Positions 1 to 7,546 of a stretch of DNA of 64,000 bases are shown one piece after another. How positions within the stretch are numbered: the stretch's first letter is position 1; every line of letters starts with the position of its first letter. The stretch is taken from IMG/VR virus record IMGVR_UViG_3300043466_003163, positions 24,590 to 88,589 of that record. One strand, 5' to 3'. The translations under genes were made by a program, and so were the position numbers. Source of the DNA: a virus. The notes below the pieces were generated by a model. It made no database searches. It was not told the DNA's origin and saw only the letters and a program-made list of their open reading frames with translations.

Positions 1-435
1 AATTATGTGCAAGCCCCCATATCGTATGTTGAAAAAATAATACAAACAGAAAACCCAAAAAATATAATAATAGTTTATGAAGATTTTTCAAACCCAAGTG
101 TTAATTATCTAATAAATAATTATAAAAATATTGTTTTGGTTAATAATTTAATAGAAGGGATAAGTTATATTTTATCTGCAAAAAAAATAGTTATAACTGG
201 AGTCGGAACATTTGCTAGAAGTTTGGTAATGTGTTCTAACAATATTGAAAAAGTTTTCGTACCATCTTTTTTAAAAAAAGATAATAATAATGATAACACT
301 CTTTATGATTATGATTGTTGTGTTGATTATTCAGATTTAGAAATAATAAAAATTAATATACCAAACTACTTAACAACCAATAGCTGGGAATGGAATAATG
401 AAATAAAAAATTTATATGTAACACATAAATTATAA
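1..435 (+). CDS. 3' part of a glycan-related transferase-like protein (5' truncated)
   Basis: The frame is open to the left edge, so only the C-terminal ~144 residues are present. The visible part alternates hydrophobic strands (NIIIVYED, IVLVNN, KIVITGVGTFA) with helices, as in the C-terminal Rossmann half of GT-B-like or polysaccharide pyruvyl transferase-like enzymes. The segment ILSAKKIVITGVGTFARSL resembles the sugar-donor region of such folds. It lies 31 bases before GDP-mannose dehydratase on the same strand, which fits a role in surface or virion glycan synthesis. The fold guess comes from strand pattern and context only; no catalytic motif identifies the enzyme. Confidence 0.45.
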   Translation, partial: NYVQAPISYVEKIIQTENPKNIIIVYEDFSNPSVNYLINNYKNIVLVNNLIEGISYILSAKKIVITGVGTFARSLVMCSNNIEKVFVPSFLKKDNNNDNTLYDYDCCVDYSDLEIIKINIPNYLTTNSWEWNNEIKNLYVTHKL

Positions 436-466
436 TAATTGATAACATTAAATTAAAAAATATATA

Positions 467-1444
467 ATGAAAAAAGCACTTATTACAGGAATTAATGGTC
501 AAGATGGTTCCTACTTAGCCGAATTACTTTTAGATAAGGGATATGAGGTTTGGGGTACAGTAAAAAGAAATTCAGTATCAGAAACACAATCCAATAGAAT
601 AGATCATTTAAGGGACTTTAATAAAGTAAATTTAGAATACGCCGATTTGACTGATATGGCATCTTTAATTAGAGTACTATCTTTAGTTCAACCAGACGAA
701 GTGTATAATTTAGCAGCACAATCACACGTAAGAATATCTTTTGATCAACCAATTTATACCGCAAATGCAACAGGATTAGGTACGTTAAATTTATTAGAAG
801 CAGTTAGGATGGTTTCACCACATTCCAAAATTTATCAAGCATCTTCATCAGAGATGTTTGGTAACAATATTGATATTGACAGTTACCAAAGAGAAACTAC
901 CCCGATGAACCCTGTTTCTCCTTATGGTTGTGCCAAAGTATTTTCTTACAACATTTGTAAGAATTATAGAAATTCATACGGAATGAAAATTTGGAATGGT
1001 ATTCTATTCAATCACGAATCACCAAGAAGAGGGACAAATTTTGTAACTAACAAAGTTGTTAAAGCCGCTGTCAGAATCAAGTTAGGGTTACAAGATAAAC
1101 TACATTTAGGAAATCTTGACGCAACAAGAGATTGGGGGCACGCAAAAGATTATGTTAAGGCAATGTGGATGATGCTACAAACAGATACACCTGATGATTA
1201 CGTTTGTGCAACAGGAATATCACATTCGGTTAAAGATTTATGTGAATACACATTTACAAAATTAAATTTAGATTTTAAAGAATTTGTTGTTGTAGATGAA
1301 AAACATTTCAGACCTGAAGAACTGCATGATTTAAAAGGCGACTCATCAAAGTTAAGAAATGAATTAGGATGGAAACCTAATTATACTTTTGAGTCTATGT
1401 TAGATGAAATGATAGAATATTGGTTGGATTATTATGGGAAATAA
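467..1444 (+). CDS. gmd: GDP-mannose 4,6-dehydratase
   Basis: Converts GDP-D-mannose to GDP-4-keto-6-deoxymannose, the first step to GDP-L-fucose. It is an extended SDR with the NAD(P)-binding motif TGINGQDG (residues 7-14), the active-site stretch SSSEMFG (126-132) and the YxxxK pair at Y153/K157, followed by NHESPRRGTNFVTNK, typical of Gmd. The length of 325 aa is close to bacterial enzymes (~345-370). The stop overlaps the start of the GDP-fucose synthase gene by 11 bases, so the two are probably translationally coupled. Phage copies of this pair usually feed glycosylation of virion or host surface sugars; which applies here cannot be seen. Confidence 0.95.
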   Translation: MKKALITGINGQDGSYLAELLLDKGYEVWGTVKRNSVSETQSNRIDHLRDFNKVNLEYADLTDMASLIRVLSLVQPDEVYNLAAQSHVRISFDQPIYTANATGLGTLNLLEAVRMVSPHSKIYQASSSEMFGNNIDIDSYQRETTPMNPVSPYGCAKVFSYNICKNYRNSYGMKIWNGILFNHESPRRGTNFVTNKVVKAAVRIKLGLQDKLHLGNLDATRDWGHAKDYVKAMWMMLQTDTPDDYVCATGISHSVKDLCEYTFTKLNLDFKEFVVVDEKHFRPEELHDLKGDSSKLRNELGWKPNYTFESMLDEMIEYWLDYYGK

Positions 1445-2345
1445 AATTTTAGTAACAGGTGGAAATGGTTTAGTTGGATCAGAATTTATAGGAGACAAAT
1501 ATTATAAACCCACATCAAAAGAGTATAATCTAATCGATAAAGAAGAAACACACCATTTAATGTCTAAAAAGTTTTACGGTGTTATTCATTGTGCCGCTAA
1601 AGTAGGTGGAGTTGGTGCGAATTTGAATTATAAAGGAGATTTCTTTTATGATAATATAATGATGAATACAAATGTTATCAATGGAGCTAGATTATCTGGA
1701 GTTAAAAATTTAGTATGTTTTCTTTCTACATGTATATTTCCTGATAATATTGATTATCCATTAACTGAAAAAAAAATACATCTTGGTCCACCACATTTTT
1801 CTAATGATGCCTACGCCTACGCTAAAAGAATGGCGGATGTTCAAATAAAAGCATATTGGGAACAATATGGTTTGAATTATAAATCGGTAATACCTACAAA
1901 TATTTATGGACCAAATGATAACTATAGTTTAGATAATGGACATGTGATACCTTCATTAATACATAAATGTTATTTAGCTAGAGAAAATAAAACTGACTTT
2001 ATCGTTTGGGGTAGTGGTAAACCTTTAAGAGAATTTATTTTTAGTAGGGATGTTGCCAAATTAACCGAATGGGTTTTAGAGAATTATAATGAAAATGAAC
2101 CTATAATATTATCAACCTCAGATGAAATATCTATAAAAGAAATAGTATCTATAATAGTAGAATTAATGAATTTTAAAGGTGATATTATTTTTGATGAATC
2201 AAAACCTGATGGGCAATATAGAAAACCTAGTGATAATTCTAAAATAAAGTCGTATTTACCTAATTTTAGTTTTACACCGTTATATGATGGATTAAAGGAA
2301 ACTATTGAATATTTTGAAAATAATTACGAAATTATTAGAAGATGA
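1434..2345 (+). CDS. fcl: GDP-L-fucose synthase (epimerase/reductase)
   Basis: Bifunctional 3,5-epimerase and 4-reductase that turns the Gmd product into GDP-L-fucose. SDR fold with TGGNGLVG at residues 8-15, the family stretch HCAAKVGGVGAN (52-63), STCIFPD (98-104) and the catalytic Y127xxxK131. At 303 aa it matches bacterial Fcl/WcaG (~310-320). The start lies inside the end of gmd. With gmd it makes a complete two-step GDP-fucose module; two glycosyltransferase-like genes follow within 4 kb, although PhoH and other phage genes lie between. Confidence 0.93.
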   Translation: MGNKILVTGGNGLVGSEFIGDKYYKPTSKEYNLIDKEETHHLMSKKFYGVIHCAAKVGGVGANLNYKGDFFYDNIMMNTNVINGARLSGVKNLVCFLSTCIFPDNIDYPLTEKKIHLGPPHFSNDAYAYAKRMADVQIKAYWEQYGLNYKSVIPTNIYGPNDNYSLDNGHVIPSLIHKCYLARENKTDFIVWGSGKPLREFIFSRDVAKLTEWVLENYNENEPIILSTSDEISIKEIVSIIVELMNFKGDIIFDESKPDGQYRKPSDNSKIKSYLPNFSFTPLYDGLKETIEYFENNYEIIRR

Positions 2346-2382
2346 TCTTTAATTTTTCATTATTAATTAATAAATTTAATGT

Positions 2383-3135
2383 ATGAGTAGAAGTAGAAGA
2401 AAAAATAAACAACTTTCTGAAGAAGAAATTTTAGAAATGGAAGCGTTCCTTAATAGGAATAACATAGAAGAAGAGAAAGTTTTTAAAACAATCTCAATAA
2501 ATGTAAAATCTAAAACAGAAAATCAAAAAAAATTAATAGATTCTATACGTAATAATGAGATAACTATTTGTAGTGGTTTACCAGGATCTGGAAAAACATT
2601 TTTATCTTGTGCAGAGGCATTAAGACTTGTTACTACACAAGAAAAATATAAAAGAATCGTTTTAGTTAAATCTATTACACCCTTAAAAAATGAAGAGATT
2701 GGGCATCTACCTGGTGATTTAAAAGAAAAAATGGCACCAATAATGGAATCTTTTACTGACAATATAAGAAAAATAATTGGTAAAAGTAGAATGGAGAAAT
2801 TAATTGAATTGGGTGTTATTGAAATTGTCCCTATCGCTTTTGCTAGAGGTAGAAGTATAGACAGTTCAATAATCCTAATTGATGAAGCTCAAAATATTAC
2901 ATTGGATAACATTAGAACGCTTATGACTAGAATAGGCGACAATTCCAAAATGGTTATTATGGGGGATGTTAAACAAAAAGATTTACGTAATAAAAAAGAA
3001 AGTTCTTTAGAGATTGTTTTAGAAAAATTTAAGGACGTTGAGGGATTTGGATGTGTTGAATTAAGGAATCCTGAAGATGTTGTTAGAAACCCTATAATAA
3101 AAATAATTGAGGAGATTTTTGAGGGATTAGAATAA
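2383..3135 (+). CDS. phoH: PhoH-like P-loop ATPase
   Basis: PhoH-family NTPase, a common auxiliary gene of marine T4-like phages whose exact role is unsettled (RNA metabolism or phosphate stress have been proposed). Walker A is GLPGSGKT (residues 65-72); Walker B/DEAQ is ILIDEAQN (around 164-171). The 250 aa length suits a single PhoH domain. The first ~45 residues are charged (RSRRKNKQLSEEE) and outside the core domain. Same strand and 37 bases after fcl. Confidence 0.93.
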   Translation: MSRSRRKNKQLSEEEILEMEAFLNRNNIEEEKVFKTISINVKSKTENQKKLIDSIRNNEITICSGLPGSGKTFLSCAEALRLVTTQEKYKRIVLVKSITPLKNEEIGHLPGDLKEKMAPIMESFTDNIRKIIGKSRMEKLIELGVIEIVPIAFARGRSIDSSIILIDEAQNITLDNIRTLMTRIGDNSKMVIMGDVKQKDLRNKKESSLEIVLEKFKDVEGFGCVELRNPEDVVRNPIIKIIEEIFEGLE

Positions 3136-3152
3136 TAAAAATACATTAAACT

Positions 3153-3320
3153 ATGGAAAAGTTTATTTTAAAGACAAAGAATGGAGAAAAGATAAATATT
3201 ACAGAACAGGAAGATTTAGATTTATCCATAGAATTTTTTGCTAAAATGAAAAAAATTAGTAAAAAAGAATTATTAAAAATTTATATCGTAGAAAAATATG
3301 AAAATAGGAATATCGATTGA
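3153..3320 (+). CDS. Small acidic/basic hypothetical protein (55 aa)
   Basis: ATG at 3153 gives a 55-residue protein starting MEKFILKTKNGEKINITEQ and ending ENRNID, with two predicted helices in the second half. It sits in the 17-base gap after phoH and overlaps the next gene by 23 bases in another frame, the dense packing expected of phage genes. No family is recognised. Coding status rests on position, lack of in-frame stops and a sensible amphipathic composition. Confidence 0.6.
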   Translation: MEKFILKTKNGEKINITEQEDLDLSIEFFAKMKKISKKELLKIYIVEKYENRNID

Positions 3321-3915
3321 TGGTGTTATTAGAGATTTTATAACAAAATTTGAATCTGTTTATGATAAATATCATCCGTTAGAAACTGAAGGGGGTGAAG
3401 AACCCCAAAAAAGAGAAATAAATAATTTAAATCTTTTAGAACATTTTGTTTTTACTGGTGGTACTGACGAATTAAATAAATTTCTTTATGTTGATGCGTC
3501 TTTAGAAATATTTGGACATGCTGGAGAAACAAAATTAAATTCTGTAGAACATTTAAATCAATTACATAACATTATTGAGGATATGGGTCATACCCCAATA
3601 GTTATAAGTAAAGAATTAAATAATAGTAAACCTGCGACTTTATTCTTTTTATCTAAATTATCGTCCAAAGTTAATAATATAATATTTGTGAGAGATAATG
3701 AAAAGAAATGGGAACATGTCGATGTATTAATAACTGCAAATCCTGAATCTTTAGATAAAAAACCTGATGGTAAAATTTCTATTAAAGTTATTAATCATTA
3801 TAATAAAGATTGTTCATCCGATTATACCATAATTGATTTAAAAGAGTTATTGGATGATAAAAAACTATTGGAAAAAATATTAAATACGGAAACTATAGAA
3901 TTTGAGGATATATAA
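3298..3915 (+). CDS. HAD-like (5'-nucleotidase-like) protein lacking the nucleophile Asp
   Basis: The N-terminus MKIGISIDGVIRDF looks like motif I of NT5C-type HAD phosphatases (DxDGVxxDF), followed about 90 residues later by a hydrophobic strand ending in Ser (PIVISKE, motif II-like) and a KPATLFFLSKL helix. In place of the first Asp, the nucleophile, there is S6; the second Asp, D8, is kept. A phosphatase of this family needs the nucleophile, so I infer a non-catalytic, possibly binding or structural role. C-terminal strands (DVLITAN, YTIIDLKEL) fit a Rossmann core. The 205 aa length is normal for the family. Confidence 0.6.
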   Translation: MKIGISIDGVIRDFITKFESVYDKYHPLETEGGEEPQKREINNLNLLEHFVFTGGTDELNKFLYVDASLEIFGHAGETKLNSVEHLNQLHNIIEDMGHTPIVISKELNNSKPATLFFLSKLSSKVNNIIFVRDNEKKWEHVDVLITANPESLDKKPDGKISIKVINHYNKDCSSDYTIIDLKELLDDKKLLEKILNTETIEFEDI

Positions 3916-3960
3916 TCTTTACTTATTCTTAAAATTAAATAAAATAATAAATAAAAGCTT

Positions 3961-4281
3961 ATGGATAATTTACTTTTAGAAATTGGTGGTAAAGAATTAT
4001 ATTTTGATATTGATAGACTTTCAGATGTAGTTAAGATAGAATCTAAAATTACCCCTAACCAACCCTTAACTGATTCAGAAGGTGAGGAAATTATGGACGA
4101 ATCTTTATTACAGATAGATATAACTAAATACGAAATGTATAGAGAAATGATATCAACTATTTTAAATTATAATGAAGAAATAGATGATAAATTAGGTTTT
4201 GTTGGTTTAAATAAGACTAACGTACCTTTTAAAATAGCTTATAATACTTTACTTATGAAAGGTATTATTAAGGAATTATAA
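3961..4281 (+). CDS. Hypothetical phage protein (106 aa)
   Basis: Unrecognised protein with an N-terminal beta stretch (LLLEIGGKELYFDIDRLSDV) and a helical C-terminal half ending GIIKEL. No cysteines, signal or membrane segment. It is acidic. Between the HAD-like protein and a glycosyltransferase on the same strand, with short gaps, so probably co-transcribed. Confidence 0.7.
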   Translation: MDNLLLEIGGKELYFDIDRLSDVVKIESKITPNQPLTDSEGEEIMDESLLQIDITKYEMYREMISTILNYNEEIDDKLGFVGLNKTNVPFKIAYNTLLMKGIIKEL

Positions 4282-4302
4282 TAATAAAATAAAAAAACTA
4301 TT

Positions 4303-5418
4303 ATGAGTGAACAATTAGAAAGAATTAAAGAGTCTATTGAAAAAATTAAAAACAAAGATTTTGGAATTTATTTTTTTACTATTGATACTAAAGGTAACCC
4401 AACCGCAGGTGTCGCAACAATTTATGAACATGTTAAAAAATTAAGAGAGTTAGGGTATAACGCTCAAATTTTACATGATAAAGACGATTACAAACTACGT
4501 GAAGATGAAAATGGTATGGGTATTGCGGAATGGTTAGGTGAGGAATACGCAAATTTACCACACGTATCTATAGAATCGCAAAAACTACAAGTAAGTGCCT
4601 CTGATTTTGTAGTAATACCTGAAGCGTTTGCTAGTATTATGAAACAAACTGTTAATTTCCCTTGTAAAAGAATTGTATTTTTACAATCTTACGAATACAT
4701 TTTTGAAATGTTAGAAATTGGTGAGGGTTGGGAGCAGTTTGGTATTAGAGATGTTATCACCACAAATGAAAATCTTAGTAAGTATGTAAACTCATTGTTT
4801 AGAGGTTTATCTACTGATGTTATACCTGTAGGGATTCCTTCCTATTTTGAGTATGATGGAAAACCAAAAATACCTACGGTATCTTTATCTGCTAGAGATA
4901 AAAGAGAATTGCTTAAAATAGTGAAAATATTTTACCAAAAATACCCACACTATAGATTTATCACTTTTAGAGATATGTCAGGATTACCTAGAAAACTATT
5001 TGCTAAAGATTTGAGTAAGTCTTTTTTAAGTGTTTGGATAGATGAATTATCTAGTTTTGGTACATTTCCATTAGAATCGATTAAAGTTAATACACCAGTT
5101 ATTGGTAAAATACCTAGAATGGTTCCTGAATGGATGGGTACGGTTGATGAAACTGGTAACCTTATTTTAAATGATAATGGTGTTTGGACTGCCAATTTAA
5201 ATGCAATTCCTGATATTATTGCAACTATGGTAGGTTTGTATTTAGAAGATGCATTACCTAAAAATATTTTAGATGGAATGGTAGAGTGGAAAGATAAATA
5301 TTCTACTGAAGAATCAGATAAAATTTTGTCAGAAGTTTATGATAATATCTTTAAACGAAGAATTGTTGAATTAGAAGTTAGTTACCAACAATTATCTACT
5401 AAACAAGAAATCGTATAA
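4303..5418 (+). CDS. GT-B glycosyltransferase-like protein (GT4 type)
   Basis: At 371 aa, an N-terminal Rossmann half shows a donor/acceptor loop TKGNPTAGVATIYEHVKKLRELGY, as in GT4 enzymes (GG/AG-helix-RELGH pattern). A second half has PVGIPSYFEYDG, KIPTVSLSARDKRELLKIVKIF and a late SFLSVWIDELSSFGTFPLES stretch, matching the position of the GT4 E-x7-E region. It probably transfers a sugar from an activated donor to a phage or host acceptor. Close to gmd/fcl on the same strand, which makes a GDP-sugar donor possible but unproven. Confidence 0.75.
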   Translation: MSEQLERIKESIEKIKNKDFGIYFFTIDTKGNPTAGVATIYEHVKKLRELGYNAQILHDKDDYKLREDENGMGIAEWLGEEYANLPHVSIESQKLQVSASDFVVIPEAFASIMKQTVNFPCKRIVFLQSYEYIFEMLEIGEGWEQFGIRDVITTNENLSKYVNSLFRGLSTDVIPVGIPSYFEYDGKPKIPTVSLSARDKRELLKIVKIFYQKYPHYRFITFRDMSGLPRKLFAKDLSKSFLSVWIDELSSFGTFPLESIKVNTPVIGKIPRMVPEWMGTVDETGNLILNDNGVWTANLNAIPDIIATMVGLYLEDALPKNILDGMVEWKDKYSTEESDKILSEVYDNIFKRRIVELEVSYQQLSTKQEIV

Positions 5419-5440
5419 TAATTTTTAAATTTAAATTAAG

Positions 5441-5578
5441 ATGTCTAAGATTCAAAGTGCCACATATTACGTAGGTAACGCTAGAAAAAAAAGAAAAGGT
5501 GTTCATGCAAAGACTAAAACTAGTAAAACTAAATCGAGTAAACTCTATAAGAAAAAATATAGAGGACAAGGTAAATAA
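5441..5578 (+). CDS. Highly basic 45-residue miniprotein
   Basis: ATG at 5441 encodes a 45-aa protein with Lys and Arg in about 40 percent of positions, including RKKRKGVHAKTKTSKTKSSK and ending KYRGQGK. No hydrophobic core is evident. The composition suits a nucleic-acid binding or condensed-DNA protein. It lies tightly between two glycosyltransferase-like genes on the same strand. Similar short basic proteins with a GVHAKTK-like core are, as far as I recall, frequent in marine T4-like phages; I know of no assigned function. Confidence 0.75.
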   Translation: MSKIQSATYYVGNARKKRKGVHAKTKTSKTKSSKLYKKKYRGQGK

Positions 5579-5605
5579 TAACATAAAAAATAATTAAAAT
5601 TAAAT

Positions 5606-6382
5606 ATGAATAGTATTTCATTAATAGTACCAGTACATAAATTAGAAAAAGAATTTTTAGATAGTTGTATATTGAGTATTAAAAATCAAAAAGAAAAGCC
5701 TGATGAGGTTTTATTTGTAACAACAAAAGATGAAGAAATTACATCTTTTTTAACTGATTATGATTTTGGTGATTTAAAAGACGTTGTTAAAGTTATTACA
5801 AATGACGGAGATGATTACGGGTTTCAATCACAAATTAATTATGGTGTTAAATCATCAACGTCAACATACTTTACATTTTTAGAATATGATGATCAATTAT
5901 CACCAATATGGATTAAAAATGCTAAAGAGTATATTCATCATTATCCAGAAGTTGGGGTATTTTTACCTATTATTTATGAAACTGATGAAAATGGTAATTT
6001 TATTTCATTCACAAATGAAAGTGTTTGGGCAAAAGATTTTACTGAAGAATCAGGTTATTTAGATAATAATGCGCTACAAAGAGTTCAAAACTTTAATTTT
6101 GATGGTATGGTTGTAAAAAAATCTGATTTTGAGGAATATGGTAAACTTAAAAGTAATATAAAATTGACTTTCACATATGAATTTTTATTAAGAATGACTT
6201 ATTTTTCTGTACCTGTTATGGTAATCCCTAGATTAGGGTATAAGCATTTAAACAATAGAGAGGGATCTTTATTTGTAGAGTATAAAAATACTATTGATGT
6301 ATTAGAAAGTAAATTTTGGGTAAATAAAGCCAAAAAAGAATATTTCTTCAAAGAAGATAGAGAAATAACATATGAAGTATAA
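5606..6382 (+). CDS. Glycosyltransferase family 2-like protein (GT-A)
   Basis: Starts with the family opening SISLIVPVHKLEKEFLDSCILSIKNQ, then ITNDGDDYGFQSQINYGVKSS and a metal-binding DxD-like site in FLEYDD (around residue 93). NFDGMVVKKSDFEEYG and FTYEFLLRM follow, as in GT2 proteins. The 258 aa length fits a minimal GT-A domain. It would transfer a sugar from a nucleotide-sugar donor in the cytoplasm; acceptor unknown. Ends 8 bases before the sigma-factor gene, indicating a common transcript. Confidence 0.75.
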   Translation: MNSISLIVPVHKLEKEFLDSCILSIKNQKEKPDEVLFVTTKDEEITSFLTDYDFGDLKDVVKVITNDGDDYGFQSQINYGVKSSTSTYFTFLEYDDQLSPIWIKNAKEYIHHYPEVGVFLPIIYETDENGNFISFTNESVWAKDFTEESGYLDNNALQRVQNFNFDGMVVKKSDFEEYGKLKSNIKLTFTYEFLLRMTYFSVPVMVIPRLGYKHLNNREGSLFVEYKNTIDVLESKFWVNKAKKEYFFKEDREITYEV

Positions 6383-6390
6383 ATTTGTTT

Positions 6391-7125
6391 ATGTCAGAAG
6401 AACCTAAAAAAAGGGGTCGGAAGAGAACAAAGAATTTATATTTTGGTCCAGAACAGGAAGAAGCAGTAGTTAATTTTTTAACAAGTGAATCGTATAGTGA
6501 AAGAAATAAAATTTACAATGAGCATCTAAAAGGCCCAATTGATAAGATGGTTGAGTCCATCATAAGGCGTTATAAATTATATAGAAAAGAATATGAGTAT
6601 GAGGACGTACATTCTGATACTCTTTCTTTTTTGATAACTAAAATGCATAATTTTAAACCCGATAAGAATAAAAAAGCTTATTCTTATTTCGGTACAATAT
6701 GTAAACATTATCTTTTAGGACAATTAATAAAAGATGATAAAAAATTAAAATCTGATGTGTCATACGAAGATGTTTACAACACAGTAGAAACTATGGAGGA
6801 TTTAACCTATACCATAGATGATGATAAGTTGCAGTTAGATATTTTTATTGAGGAAATTTCTGCAAGTATTAAGGCAGAAATGAAATATAATAAATTATCG
6901 GATACTGAATCTAAAGTTGGGTCCGCATTAACAACTATTTTAGATAATTGGGAGACTATATTTGAACAAATAGAAAGTGGTAATAAATACAATAAAAATT
7001 TAATACTTTCTTATATCAGAGAAATATCTGATTTATCAACCAAAGACATCAGAATAGGTATGAGAAGATTTAAAAAGATATATGTTTTTATGAAGAATGA
7101 TAAATTAGAAGATGATTCTATATAA
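6391..7125 (+). CDS. gp55-like late-transcription sigma factor
   Basis: Resembles T4 gp55, the small sigma-like factor that directs host RNA polymerase to late promoters. The recognisable core is a conserved region 2-like helix set: RYKLYRKEYEYEDVHSDTL, then LITKMHNFKPDKNKKAYSYF and KHYLLGQLIKDDKK, paralleling gp55 residues around its LHNFDETKYKNPHAYIT segment. At 244 aa it is longer than T4 gp55 (185 aa), with a basic N-terminal tail (EEPKKRGRKRTK) and an extra C-terminal helical part. I use the ATG at 6391 rather than the in-frame TTG at 6385. Its likely targets are the ATATTTAT motifs described separately. Confidence 0.75.
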   Translation: MSEEPKKRGRKRTKNLYFGPEQEEAVVNFLTSESYSERNKIYNEHLKGPIDKMVESIIRRYKLYRKEYEYEDVHSDTLSFLITKMHNFKPDKNKKAYSYFGTICKHYLLGQLIKDDKKLKSDVSYEDVYNTVETMEDLTYTIDDDKLQLDIFIEEISASIKAEMKYNKLSDTESKVGSALTTILDNWETIFEQIESGNKYNKNLILSYIREISDLSTKDIRIGMRRFKKIYVFMKNDKLEDDSI

Positions 7126-7138
7126 AAAACTAATATCA

Positions 7139-7148
7139 GATATTTATA
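7139..7148 (+). promoter_or_regulatory. Candidate late promoter element GATATTTATA
   Basis: GATATTTATA lies 14 bases before the ATG at 7162, followed by an A-rich stretch. The same sense-oriented element precedes about 25 gene starts in this window and is proposed as the gp55-dependent late promoter. Confidence 0.5.
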
Positions 7149-7161
7149 GAAAAAGATTAAT

Positions 7162-7545
7162 ATGAGTAGACCGAAAAAAACTAAGATCAATTTAGATAAA
7201 AATAGTTTACAAGAATTAATGCAAGAAATCTATAATGATTGCACTAATATAATGAGTAGTGCTAGAAGAGAATTAACTGAAAGAAAACATAGGGTAGATA
7301 TTGAAGATATCAATGATGAATATCAAATAGGTAAAGTAAACAATGAGACACTAAAAATTATTGAGACTACTATTGATAAAAAAATTGCCTTAGCAAAATT
7401 ACAATCACAAATTTTAGGTAACAATTCAAACGATAACGAACAAACTTCATCTAATGGGGGTATTACTGAAGATGATAAAAATATTCTTAGGGAGTTATTT
7501 AAAGAGAAGGCTATAACTAAAAATACTGAATACGATGTAGATTGA
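7162..7545 (+). CDS. Possible small terminase subunit
   Basis: 127 aa, mostly helical: a basic start (MSRPKKTKINLDKN), a long central helical region containing ETLKIIETTIDKKIALAKLQ, and a disordered Asn/Ser-rich linker before a C-terminal helix. The size and central coiled-coil-like segment are compatible with the oligomerisation core of T4-type small terminases, and the gene sits in a structural operon. There is no decisive motif, and it is far from the large subunit gene at 20.7-22.5 kb, so the call is tentative. A candidate late promoter precedes it. Confidence 0.35.
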   Translation: MSRPKKTKINLDKNSLQELMQEIYNDCTNIMSSARRELTERKHRVDIEDINDEYQIGKVNNETLKIIETTIDKKIALAKLQSQILGNNSNDNEQTSSNGGITEDDKNILRELFKEKAITKNTEYDVD

Positions 7546-7546
7546 T

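Noticed and set aside
467-2345. Gmd and Fcl as evidence for a bacterial chromosome rather than a phage
   Set aside because: They are followed on the same strand by PhoH, the gp55-like factor and baseplate genes with tight phage-type spacing, and T4-type head genes fill the next 20 kb.
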